This document shows, in pieces, positions 1-6,507 of a stretch of 7,296 nt of DNA (position 1 is the stretch's first letter; each line of letters opens with the position of its first letter). The stretch spans positions 1 to 7,296 of the forward strand of contig JAITHG010000201.1 in NCBI GenBank assembly GCA_031280075.1. Direction: 5' to 3'. The notes beneath the pieces are model-generated. The model saw only the letters and a list, made by a program, of their open reading frames with translations. It was not told where the DNA came from and made no database searches. Made by a program: the position numbers and the translations under genes. Source of the DNA: Eubacteriales Family XIII. Incertae Sedis bacterium (GTDB lineage Bacteria; Bacillota_A; Clostridia; Peptostreptococcales; Anaerovoracaceae).

Positions 1-828
1 GGAACAAGCTTCGGCTTTGGGGCGGCGCTGAAGGAGCTTGCGGACTCGGGCGACTACGACGATGTCGTCTTCCTGCATTTCTCCGACCCGACGGCGAAGA
101 ACGAGAAAAACCTCATCAATTACTTCGGCGCGATGGAAGAGCCGCGCTACCTGTCCGGCGTGATCGCAGGGATGCAGACAAAGTCGAACAAGCTCGGCTA
201 CGTCGCTGCCTATCCCTATACGGAAGTGAAGATCGGCATCAACGCCTTCGCGCTCGGCGCACAGTCCGTGAACCCGAAGGCGGAGGTCAACGTCGTCTGG
301 ATCAACAGCTGGTACGACCCTGCGAAGGAGAAGGCGGCAGCGGAGCAGCTTCTCTCCCAGGGTTGCGATGTCATCACGCAGCATGCGGACACGACTGGTC
401 CGCAGGTCGCCGCTGCGGAGGCGGGCAAGCTCTGTATCGGTTACAACATCGACAACAGTGCTGTCGAAGGGCTGGAAAAGGCCTTCCTCACCGCACCTGT
501 CTGGCATCACGAGAAGTTCCTCATCCCGACCTTCGAGAAGATCCTCGACGGATCTTGGAAGCCGGAGCTCGCCGACCCGTTCTGCTATTATGGGACGATC
601 ACGGACGGCTATGTGGATCTTGCCCCGCTGACGGACAATGTCTCGGCGGATGCGAAGGCGAAGGTCGATGAGTTCAAGGCATCCATCCAGGACGGCAGTC
701 TGAAGGTCTTCACTGGGCCCATCGAGGACAACAAGGGCAACGTCGTCGTCGAGGAAGGCAAAGCGCTTTCCACGGCGGAGATCTGGACGATGGAGTACCT
801 CGTGAAGGGCGTCAACGCGACGGAGTGA
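1..828 (+). CDS. BMP/PnrA-family ABC transporter substrate-binding protein, 5' end missing
   Basis: This is the C-terminal 275 residues of a periplasmic-type binding protein of the BMP family (Bmp/PnrA/Med, PF02608). The family is usually a lipoprotein that captures nucleosides or related purines for an ABC importer. The reading frame is open from base 1, so the signal peptide, the lipobox Cys and roughly the first 80-90 residues lie upstream. Visible family features are the early GTSFGFGAAL segment, FLHFSDPTAKN, the YLSGVIAGM stretch that follows the first lobe, KLGYVAAYPYTEV, the DVITQHADTTGPQVAA loop, and IGYNIDNSA with Asp at fragment residue 151, the position corresponding to the ribose-contacting Asp of PnrA-type proteins. 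The LTAPVWHHEKFLIPTFEKIL segment belongs to the GYNxDxS subgroup rather than the classic GVDxDQ type. It stands directly before its ATPase and permease genes with a gap of 44 bases. The family is secure; the exact ligand cannot be read from the sequence. Confidence 0.93.
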   Translation, partial: GTSFGFGAALKELADSGDYDDVVFLHFSDPTAKNEKNLINYFGAMEEPRYLSGVIAGMQTKSNKLGYVAAYPYTEVKIGINAFALGAQSVNPKAEVNVVWINSWYDPAKEKAAAEQLLSQGCDVITQHADTTGPQVAAAEAGKLCIGYNIDNSAVEGLEKAFLTAPVWHHEKFLIPTFEKILDGSWKPELADPFCYYGTITDGYVDLAPLTDNVSADAKAKVDEFKASIQDGSLKVFTGPIEDNKGNVVVEEGKALSTAEIWTMEYLVKGVNATE

Positions 829-872
829 CCCTGCCTTGACGAAAGCGATCCGTTGACATGGAAGGCGGTGTG

Positions 873-2444
873 ATGATCGAAAGCGAACATGGAAGAGGTG
901 CCCCTGATGCCATCCGCATGGAGGGCATCTCAAAATACTTCGGCAATGTCGCCGCGAACGAAGGGGTCCAGCTTTCCGTGCGGGCGGGTGAGATCCATGC
1001 CCTGCTCGGCGAGAACGGCGCAGGGAAGAGCACGCTTATGAACATGCTGTCGGGCATCTACCGTCCCGACAGCGGTTCTATTTTTGTCTTCGGGGAAGAG
1101 GCGCACTTCACCTCGCCGAAGGATTCCATCCGCATGGGCATCGGCATGATCCACCAGCACTTCAAGCTCGTTGATGTCATGTCCGCCCGCGACAACATCG
1201 CACTCGGGCGCGCGTTCAGGAAGGCGGCAGGCGTGCAGGGGAAGGGCGATTTGTCAAGTGAGATCATTGACATATCGGAGCGCTACGGGCTCGGCGTGGA
1301 TCCCGGCAAGAAGGTCTACGAGATGTCGGTCGGGGAGAAGCAGACGCTCGAGATCATCAAGGTGCTCTACAGGGGCGCGAAGATCCTCATCATGGACGAG
1401 CCCACAGCGGTTCTGACTCCGCAGGAGATCGAGAAGCTCTTCTCCATCATGCGCAACTTACGCGCGCAGGGCTGCGCTGTCGTCATCATCACACACAAGC
1501 TGAACGAGGTCATGGAGATCAGCGACCGCATCACGATCCTACGCGGCGGGCGCTCCGTTGACACGGTCGTGACTGCGGAGACGACCGTGCCTGCCCTCAT
1601 AGAGAAGATGGTCGGCAAGAGCGTCGACCTCAAGATTCCCCGCCCGGCCTTTCCGGATCGGCAGCCTCTGATGGAGGTGCGGGATCTGACGGTGCGGGAC
1701 GGCGAGGGAAAGACGGCGCTGGATGCCGTGTCCTTCACGCTGCACAAGCACGAGATCCTTGGCGTTGCGGGCGTTACGGGCTCTGGGCAGAAGGAGCTGT
1801 GCGAATCGCTCGCCGGGCTGATGAAAGCGGGCGGAGGCAGCGTCCTCTTTGAGGGGCAGGACATCCTCGGACGGTCTGCGAAGGAGATCATCCGGCTCGG
1901 CATCCGGCTCGGTTTCATCCCGGAGGACAGGCTCGGCATGGGACTCGTCGCCTCGATGGACATCACGGACAACGTGATCCTGAAGGACTACCGGCAGCAG
2001 CCCGGGCTGTTTCTGAGCAGGAAGCCGGGTGCGGAGAAGGCGCGGCGCATTGTGGAGCGCCTCGATGTCTCGACGCCCGGCATCACGACCCCGGTCGGCA
2101 AACTCTCGGGCGGAAACATCCAGAAGGTGCTGCTGGGGCGCGAGATCGACTCCGACCCCCGTGTGCTCATCACCGCCTATCCCGTTCGCGGGCTCGATAT
2201 CGGTGCGACGCACCGCATCTACGGGCTGCTGAACGAGCAGAAGGAGCGGGGTGTAGGCATCATCTTCATAGGGGAGGATCTGGATGTCCTCATCGAGCTC
2301 TGCGACCGCATCCTCGTGCTCGCGGATGGCAAGTGCACGGGCATCCTCGACGCAGCATCGACGACCAAGGAACAGCTCGGCTACCGGATGACGGGTGCGG
2401 ACGGAACCCCGGAGGAAGCGGGGAGGCAGGTGCATCATGGTTAG
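873..2444 (+). CDS. Nucleoside/purine ABC transporter ATP-binding protein (two fused ATPase domains)
   Basis: This 523-residue protein has two ABC ATPase domains in one chain, like RbsA, MglA and the YufO/NupO group that works with BMP proteins. Domain 1 is intact: Walker A GENGAGKST (46-54), Q-loop Gln95 in HQHF, signature SVGEKQ (152-157), Walker B IMDEP with Asp175 and Glu176, and switch His208. Domain 2 is degenerate. Its P-loop is GVTGSGQKEL (300-309) without the Lys-Ser/Thr pair, the signature LSGGNIQK (411-418) is intact, Walker B reads ITAYPVRGLD with Ala435-Tyr436 where Asp-Glu would be, and Gly467 takes the place of the switch His. I chose the ATG at 873 because GGAAGG (860-865) lies 7 bases before it. 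An in-frame ATG at 858 would add five residues but has no ribosome site. The stop overlaps the next gene by 8 bases. It should sit on the inner face of the membrane and power the two following permeases. Confidence 0.95.
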   Translation: MIESEHGRGAPDAIRMEGISKYFGNVAANEGVQLSVRAGEIHALLGENGAGKSTLMNMLSGIYRPDSGSIFVFGEEAHFTSPKDSIRMGIGMIHQHFKLVDVMSARDNIALGRAFRKAAGVQGKGDLSSEIIDISERYGLGVDPGKKVYEMSVGEKQTLEIIKVLYRGAKILIMDEPTAVLTPQEIEKLFSIMRNLRAQGCAVVIITHKLNEVMEISDRITILRGGRSVDTVVTAETTVPALIEKMVGKSVDLKIPRPAFPDRQPLMEVRDLTVRDGEGKTALDAVSFTLHKHEILGVAGVTGSGQKELCESLAGLMKAGGGSVLFEGQDILGRSAKEIIRLGIRLGFIPEDRLGMGLVASMDITDNVILKDYRQQPGLFLSRKPGAEKARRIVERLDVSTPGITTPVGKLSGGNIQKVLLGREIDSDPRVLITAYPVRGLDIGATHRIYGLLNEQKERGVGIIFIGEDLDVLIELCDRILVLADGKCTGILDAASTTKEQLGYRMTGADGTPEEAGRQVHHG

Positions 2445-3507
2445 CCCCATCAAGATCTCCAAACGCGCGGAGCTGCCGCGCACGCGCACGGTCATCATCG
2501 AGGCTGCCGCCGTGGTGCTGTCCCTCGTCTTTGCCGGCATCGTCATGCTCTTCTTCGGGCTCAACCCCCTGAAGATCTTCGCTGCCATCGTCGAAGGCGC
2601 GTTCGGGACGGGTATGCGCATCGAACAGACCATCAACAAGGCAGTGCCCCTGACCATCGCGTCCCTCGGCATCCTTGTCGCCTTCAAAATGAAGTTCTGG
2701 AACATCGGGGGGGAGGGGCAGATCGCCATGGGCGCGCTGGCTGCCACCTTCCTTGCGCTCAACCTCGGCTGGCTGCCAAAGCCCCTGCTCCTGGCGCTCA
2801 TGGCGCTTGCCGCCATCGTGGCAGGCGGGTTCTGGGCGCTGATCCCCGCCGCGTTCAAAGTCCGGTGGGGCACGAACGAGACGATCTTCACGCTCATGAT
2901 GAACTACGTGGCGATCAAGTTCATCACCTATCTGCAGTACGGGCCATGGCGCGATCCTGCCCGTAGCGGCTTCCCGCGCATCCCGGATTTCCCGGAAAAC
3001 GCCCAGCTGCCCGACCTGTTCGGCTACCACCTTGGCTGGCTGTTTGCCCTCGTGCTCGTGGTGCTGACCTGGCTGTTCATCGTGCGCACGAAGAAGGGCT
3101 ATGAGATCACCGTCGTCGGCGAGAGCATCGAGACGGCGCGGTATGCGGGCATGAACATCTCGGCGGTCATCCTCGTCTCCATGGCGGTCTCCGGTGGAAT
3201 GTGCGGGCTCGTCGGCATGATCCAGGCATCCGCCATCGAGAAGACCCTCGTCTACGGCATCTCGCTCGGCTACGGGTTCACCGCCATCATCACAGCCTGG
3301 CTCGCGCGGCTGAGCCCCATCGGGACGCTCTTTGTCTGCGTGTGCTTTGCCGTGCTCATGCAGGGTGCCGCCTACATCCAGCTCGCCATGAAAGTGCCTG
3401 CCTCCGTCGCGGAGGTTGTGCAGGGCATCATCCTGTTCTTTGTCCTCGGCAGTGACTTCCTGCTGCGCTACAAAGTCCGTTTCCAGTTCAGGAGGGATGC
3501 GCAATGA
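2437..3507 (+). CDS. ABC transporter permease, first nucleoside-type subunit (YufP-like)
   Basis: This 356-residue integral membrane protein belongs to the BPD_transp_2 family, which includes the RbsC/YufP/NupP permeases. It has a short basic N-tail (residues 1-19) and a first membrane segment near 20-41. The re-entrant signature FWNIGGEGQIAMGA (88-101) follows, then further hydrophobic segments near 101-112, 116-140, 148-166, 198-216, 242-262, 275-312 and 324-342. The cytoplasmic coupling loop near 220-240 (GYEITVVGES, ARYAGMN) is the part expected to touch the ATPase. The start at 2437 was chosen over in-frame upstream codons because it lies 10 bases after GGGAGG (2421-2426) and gives the usual length; it overlaps the ATPase stop. 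The stop overlaps the next permease as ATGA, so the pair is probably translationally coupled and forms a heterodimeric channel. Substrate is inferred from the BMP protein upstream, not from this sequence. Confidence 0.95.
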   Translation: MVSPIKISKRAELPRTRTVIIEAAAVVLSLVFAGIVMLFFGLNPLKIFAAIVEGAFGTGMRIEQTINKAVPLTIASLGILVAFKMKFWNIGGEGQIAMGALAATFLALNLGWLPKPLLLALMALAAIVAGGFWALIPAAFKVRWGTNETIFTLMMNYVAIKFITYLQYGPWRDPARSGFPRIPDFPENAQLPDLFGYHLGWLFALVLVVLTWLFIVRTKKGYEITVVGESIETARYAGMNISAVILVSMAVSGGMCGLVGMIQASAIEKTLVYGISLGYGFTAIITAWLARLSPIGTLFVCVCFAVLMQGAAYIQLAMKVPASVAEVVQGIILFFVLGSDFLLRYKVRFQFRRDAQ

Positions 3508-4430
3508 CGGATTTTCTCTTCTTCAGCCTCATTGCCGCGACCCCCTTGCTGCTCGCGACCCTCGGTGAACTCATCGCAGAGAAGTCGGGCAGCCTGAACC
3601 TGGGTGTCGAAGGCATGATGCTCATGGGGGCAGCCTTTGGGTTTGTGACTGCCTACCAGACCGGGAACGCGGGGCTCGCCCTGCTCGGGGCGTTCGCGGC
3701 AGGCGCTCTGGGCGCTCTGGTCTTCGCATTCCTGACCGTGTCCCTGCGCGCCAACCAAGTTGTCACGGGGCTGTCCCTGACCATCTTCGGCACCGGGCTT
3801 TCGCGCTTCATCGGCGATGCCTACATCGGGCTTGCCGTTCCGAAGTCGGCGAGCGTGTTCTTCGCGAAGGTTCACATCCCGCTGCTCGGCGACATCCCCG
3901 GCATCGGTCCCGTGCTGTTCCGCCACGACGGCTTCGTCTACCTCACGTGGATCGCGGTCGTCCTGTTCACGCTGTACATCCACCGCACGCGCCTCGGTCT
4001 GAACATGCGCGCCGTGGGCGAGAACACGGCGGCGGCGGATGCGTCCGGCATCAACATCACGGCGCACAAATACCTGCACGTCGTCCTCGGCGGCGGCTTC
4101 TGCGGGCTCGGCGGCGCCTACCTCTCGCTCGTCAACGTGCCCATCTTCCAGGCGGATGTCGTGACCGGGCGCGGCTGGATCGCGGTCGCACTCGTCATCT
4201 TCGCCTCGTGGAACCCAGTGAAGGCGTTCTTCGCCTCCTTCCTCTTCGGCGCGCTCTCCATCCTGGGGCTGCGCATGCAGAGCATGGGGGTGCACATCTC
4301 CCAGTACCTCTTCGACATGCTGCCCTACGTGGCGACCATCGTCATCGTCGTAGTCAGCACGCGCAAGAACCGCCGCGAAGACCTCCCGCCCGGCAACCTC
4401 TCCATCCCGTATTTCCGGGAAGACCGGTAA
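3504..4430 (+). CDS. ABC transporter permease, second nucleoside-type subunit (YufQ-like)
   Basis: This is a 308-residue membrane protein of the same BPD_transp_2 family, in its shorter partner form as usual for BMP systems. The hallmark SGSLNLGVEGMMLMGA (28-43) is clear and matches the re-entrant segment of the preceding permease. Hydrophobic segments lie near 5-22, 37-50, 56-80, 86-104, 146-160, 190-212, 224-236, 241-256 and 271-285. The coupling loop is GLNMRAVGENTAAADASGIN (165-184). The ATG at 3504 overlaps the TGA of the upstream permease and has a strong AGGAGGG site (3490-3496) with a gap of 7 bases, so the start is well supported. The C-tail after 286 is polar and basic. It completes the set of one binding protein, one double ATPase and two permeases. 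Bases 3702-3719 within it contain an exact 9-base tandem repeat. Confidence 0.95.
   Translation: MTDFLFFSLIAATPLLLATLGELIAEKSGSLNLGVEGMMLMGAAFGFVTAYQTGNAGLALLGAFAAGALGALVFAFLTVSLRANQVVTGLSLTIFGTGLSRFIGDAYIGLAVPKSASVFFAKVHIPLLGDIPGIGPVLFRHDGFVYLTWIAVVLFTLYIHRTRLGLNMRAVGENTAAADASGINITAHKYLHVVLGGGFCGLGGAYLSLVNVPIFQADVVTGRGWIAVALVIFASWNPVKAFFASFLFGALSILGLRMQSMGVHISQYLFDMLPYVATIVIVVVSTRKNRREDLPPGNLSIPYFREDR
3702..3719 (+). repeat. Exact 9-base tandem duplication inside the second permease
   Basis: GGCGCTCTG occurs twice head to tail at 3702-3710 and 3711-3719. It is in frame and encodes the repeated Gly-Ala-Leu within a hydrophobic segment (residues 67-72). It may be a small slippage duplication or simply Gly-Ala-Leu-rich codon use. 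Confidence 0.6.
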
Positions 4431-4441
4431 GGGGGCATAAA

Positions 4442-5299
4442 ATGTCCACCGTGGATCTGCACCTGCACACGAACCGCTCGGACGGGCAGCACCCGCCCGC
4501 AGAGGTCATGCGCAGGGCAGCTGCCGCCGGGCTGCGGCTCGTGGCCGTGACCGACCACGACACGACGGACGGCGTGCACGAGGCACAACAGGCGGCGGCA
4601 CGGCTGGGCATCCGCTGCCTGCCGGGCATCGAGATCAGCACGAAGCACGCGCGCGAACAGCACATCCTCGGCTACCTCATCGACATCGGGCACCCGAAGC
4701 TCGTGCGGATGTGCGCGTATTTCATGGCGCTACGGAAAGAGCGCTGCCAGCACACGCTGGAATACCTCGCCGCGCGCGGGATCGTCCTTACGGAAGGGCA
4801 GATCGCTGAACAGGCGACCGGCGGCTACATCGGCCGCCCGCAGATTGCGGCAGCCATGGTCGCAGCCGGGCACGTGCCCTCCATCCGCGATGCGTTCCGG
4901 TACTATCTGACGGGCGGCGACTACCGGAAGGTGAAACGGCCGAAGCCGACCGCACGGGAGAGCATCGACGCGATCCGATCCGCCGGGGGCATCGCTGTCC
5001 TAGCGCACCCGCACTCCTTGCGCCTGTCAGGCAAAGCGTTTGACGATGCCGTCGCCACCCTCGCGCACATGGGGCTCGGTGGGCTCGAGTGCCACTACGC
5101 GGATTACGGTCCCGAGCTGGTGGCAGAGTACACGCGGGTGGCAGAGCGCTACGGCCTCGTCGTGACCGGCGGCTCGGACTACCACGGGGAGCGCGTCAAG
5201 CCGGAGGTCTGCATCGGGACGGGGACGGATTCCCTTTTCCGTTTCGGCGACCTGGATGTGGAAGGGAAGCTACGGGCTTCCAGCGCTGCCCCCGCCTGA
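4442..5299 (+). CDS. PHP-domain metal-dependent phosphoesterase, TrpH/RNase AM type
   Basis: This 285-residue cytoplasmic enzyme is of the polymerase-and-histidinol-phosphatase superfamily, in the branch of E. coli TrpH/YciV (RNase AM) and Chromobacterium Cv1693. Known members remove phosphate from 3',5'-bisphosphate nucleotides such as pAp and trim short RNA from the 5' end. All metal-ligand motifs are present: HLHTNRSDG (His7, His9, Asp14), VTDHDTTDG (His39, Asp40), GIEIS (Glu64), His74 in HILGYL, AHPH (His189), ECH (Glu216, His218) and GGSDYHG (Asp246, His248). The insert characteristic of this branch is seen in YIGRPQIAAAMV and AFRYYLTGG (129-159), followed by AGGIAVLAHP. The start at 4442 is chosen because it opens the conserved N-terminus and has GGGGG (4431-4435) 6 bases before it. 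It starts 11 bases after the permease stop and so probably shares that operon. The family is confident; which of the two substrates is preferred is not readable. Confidence 0.92.
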   Translation: MSTVDLHLHTNRSDGQHPPAEVMRRAAAAGLRLVAVTDHDTTDGVHEAQQAAARLGIRCLPGIEISTKHAREQHILGYLIDIGHPKLVRMCAYFMALRKERCQHTLEYLAARGIVLTEGQIAEQATGGYIGRPQIAAAMVAAGHVPSIRDAFRYYLTGGDYRKVKRPKPTARESIDAIRSAGGIAVLAHPHSLRLSGKAFDDAVATLAHMGLGGLECHYADYGPELVAEYTRVAERYGLVVTGGSDYHGERVKPEVCIGTGTDSLFRFGDLDVEGKLRASSAAPA

Positions 5300-5316
5300 A
5301 GACAGAGGACGAGCTG

Positions 5317-5334
5317 AGCGCATAAATATGCGCT
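5317..5334 (+). promoter_or_regulatory. Upstream ARG-box-like operator (ArgR site 1)
   Basis: AGCGCATAAATATGCGCT is an 18-base inverted repeat with perfect 8-base arms around AA. It matches the TGAATWWWWATTCA core of ARG boxes at 10 of 14 positions, with GC-rich flanks in place of some A/T. Its centre is exactly 20 bases from that of the second, better box, the spacing expected for a pair bound by an ArgR hexamer. It could instead work as a small hairpin at the end of the upstream transcript. Confidence 0.6.
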
Positions 5335-5336
5335 AT

Positions 5337-5354
5337 TATGCATAAAAATTCATT
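5337..5354 (+). promoter_or_regulatory. Strong ARG box operator (ArgR/AhrC site 2)
   Basis: TATGCATAAAAATTCATT matches the consensus TGAATWWWWATTCA core at 13 of 14 positions, with only TGAAT changed to TGCAT. It ends 6 bases before the -35 element of the promoter in front of argF and lies 2 bases after the first box. This is the classical arrangement for arginine-dependent repression by ArgR. The regulator gene itself is not in the window. Confidence 0.8.
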
Positions 5355-5379
5355 TTTCTATTGACGACCTTCATTTTTC
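5349..5379 (+). repeat. 10-base direct repeat TTCATTTTTC with a 21-base period
   Basis: TTCATTTTTC occurs at 5349-5358 and again at 5370-5379. The first copy overlaps the right half of the strong ARG box. The second lies in the spacer between the -35 and -10 elements. The 21-base offset equals two helical turns, so the second copy may be a third ARG half-site inside the core promoter. Confidence 0.6.
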
Positions 5380-5389
5380 AATGTATAAT
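5361..5389 (+). promoter_or_regulatory. Housekeeping-type promoter for the argFC operon
   Basis: TTGACG at 5361-5366 (one mismatch to TTGACA) and a perfect TATAAT at 5384-5389 are separated by exactly 17 bases. Both lie in an AT-rich island within otherwise GC-rich DNA. Transcription would begin near 5396, leaving a leader of about 100 bases before argF. Its position just after the ARG boxes implies repression by ArgR when arginine is plentiful. Confidence 0.88.
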
Positions 5390-5396
5390 GGCAACA

Positions 5397-5454
5397 TTCC
5401 TCCTTTGAAACCACGCGCAGACACGCTCGGGAAGCGGACGTTTTGTCGGAGGAA
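5397..5454 (+). promoter_or_regulatory. Possible base-paired leader of the arg mRNA
   Basis: TTCCTCC at 5397-5403, right at the predicted transcript start, is the exact complement of GGAGGAA at 5448-5454. The 44 bases between contain a small hairpin (CGCT 5424-5427 with AGCG 5433-5436). The GGAGG element has no ATG within usual range; the nearest possible start is CTG at 5458, in frame with argF. The pairing could hide or expose this ribosome-binding sequence. It could also be coincidence. Confidence 0.35.
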
Positions 5455-5489
5455 AGACTGTCTTATCCCCCCGGCACCAACGAAGGACT

Positions 5490-5493
5490 GGAG
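5490..5493 (+). promoter_or_regulatory. Ribosome binding site that sets the argF start
   Basis: GGAG lies 6 bases before the ATG at 5500. It supports that start over the in-frame TTG at 5443, which would add 19 residues outside the normal carbamoyltransferase fold and has no ribosome site of its own. Confidence 0.7.
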
Positions 5494-5499
5494 ATTGCA

Positions 5500-6507
5500 A
5501 TGACGGTGAACCTGAAAGGCAGAAGCCTTCTTACATTGATGGATCTGACTCCGGAGGAGATCCGGCATCTGCTCGACTTGTCGAAGCGGCTGAAAGCGGA
5601 ACGCCAAGAGGGCGTCTTCGGCGAGTGCATGCGAGGGAGGAACATCCTCCTGCTTTTCGAGCAGCTATCGACGCGGACGCGTAGCGCCTTTGAGGTGGCA
5701 GCGACGCAGGAGGGCGGCAATGCGACTTTTCTCGACAGCCGCAATTCGCAGTTCGGGGGCAAGGAGAGCCTCGAGGACAGCGCGAAAGTCTTTGGTCGCA
5801 TGTACGATGCCATCGCATACCGGGGCGAACGCCATGCCGTTGTCGAGGGGCTTGCGCGCCATGCGGGCGTGCCTGTCTACAACGGTCTGACCGAGGCAGA
5901 CCACCCGACGCAGACCCTCGCCGACCTCATGACGATCGAGGAACACGTGGGCAAACCGCTCGGCGAGGTCAAGGTCGCTTTCTGCGGCGACACGCGCAGC
6001 AACATGACCCGTGCCTGGATGAACGCGGCGGCGCAGATGGGCATGCGTTTTGCCTGCTACGGACCGGCGGAGCTTGCGCCGGATCCGGCGCTCGTCGCCC
6101 CTGTGCAGCAGGTCTGTGCACAGAACGGCGGGGAAATCACATTCTCGTCTGACCCGGCGGTGCTGGCAGGCGCGGATGTCGTCTACACGGATGTCTGGTC
6201 GCAGGTGGGCGAGGGCGACGACATCCCGGAGAGCGTGCGTCTGCTCACGCCATTTCGCGTCACGTCGGGGACGCTGGCAAGCACGGGCAACCCTGCTGCC
6301 ATCTTCATGCATCGGCTGCCTGCATACCACGACTTTGAGACGGAGGCAGCCATGGGGCATCACGAACTGGGCTACGACATCCGCGAAGTGTCGGACGAAG
6401 TGTTCCGGGGCGCGCAAAGTGTCGTCTTCGACGAGGCGGAGAACCGCATGCACACAATCAAGGCGCTGCTCGCGGCGACGATCGGACGCGAGGCGCAGCG
6501 CCCATGA
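5500..6507 (+). CDS. argF: Ornithine carbamoyltransferase with variant ornithine-site motifs
   Basis: This 335-residue cytoplasmic enzyme should transfer the carbamoyl group of carbamoyl phosphate to ornithine, giving citrulline, the sixth step of arginine synthesis. Its length matches E. coli ArgF (about 334) and it starts with the family's NLKGRSLLTL. The carbamoyl-phosphate site is intact: STRTR (57-61), Lys88 in the GGKES loop, YRG (108-110) and HPTQ (135-138). The ornithine site keeps Asn168 in GDTRSNM and Asp231 in DVW, and the C-terminal DEAENRMHTIKA (311-322) is typical. However, the usual SMG after DVW reads Gln235-Val236-Gly, and the usual HCLP reads HRLP (271-274), so Arg272 replaces the reactive Cys. 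The upstream ARG boxes and the coupled argC strongly support an arginine role. A related carbamoyltransferase with another amine substrate cannot be excluded. Translation could also begin further upstream, at CTG 5458 after GGAGG. Confidence 0.9.
   Translation: MTVNLKGRSLLTLMDLTPEEIRHLLDLSKRLKAERQEGVFGECMRGRNILLLFEQLSTRTRSAFEVAATQEGGNATFLDSRNSQFGGKESLEDSAKVFGRMYDAIAYRGERHAVVEGLARHAGVPVYNGLTEADHPTQTLADLMTIEEHVGKPLGEVKVAFCGDTRSNMTRAWMNAAAQMGMRFACYGPAELAPDPALVAPVQQVCAQNGGEITFSSDPAVLAGADVVYTDVWSQVGEGDDIPESVRLLTPFRVTSGTLASTGNPAAIFMHRLPAYHDFETEAAMGHHELGYDIREVSDEVFRGAQSVVFDEAENRMHTIKALLAATIGREAQRP

Noticed and set aside
858..872. Upstream ATG at 858 as the start of the ATPase
   Set aside because: No ribosome site precedes it, whereas GGAAGG lies 7 bases before the ATG at 873.
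2707..2718. G-run (seven G, A, four G) in the first permease as a frameshift site
   Set aside because: The run encodes the conserved GGEG of the NIGGEGQ motif and the frame is intact on both sides.
1539..2897. Long open frame of 452 codons on the - strand across the ATPase and first permease
   Set aside because: It lies antisense to two clear ABC transporter genes, has no recognisable domain and reads as low-complexity Arg/Ala/Pro/Ser. Such frames are common opposite GC-rich genes.
2290..3504. 404-codon open frame on the - strand opposite the first permease
   Set aside because: Asp/Glu/His/Arg-rich product without a fold signature; a mirror of hydrophobic codons on the coding strand.
3947..4441. 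N-terminal extension of the PHP frame back to 3947
   Set aside because: This part overlaps the second permease, is Arg/His-rich without domain sense, and the ATG at 4442 opens the conserved PHP motif with a good ribosome site.
5405..5503. Arg-rich leader peptide frame (TTG start, 32 codons, five Arg, stop overlapping the argF ATG)
   Set aside because: Attractive as an arginine attenuator, but it starts with TTG, lacks a ribosome site, the Arg codons are scattered, and no terminator/antiterminator pair is evident. ArgR boxes already explain control.
5665..6453. 262-codon open frame on the - strand opposite argF
   Set aside because: Fully antisense to a well-conserved enzyme and His/Arg/Val-rich; no ribosome site or family match.
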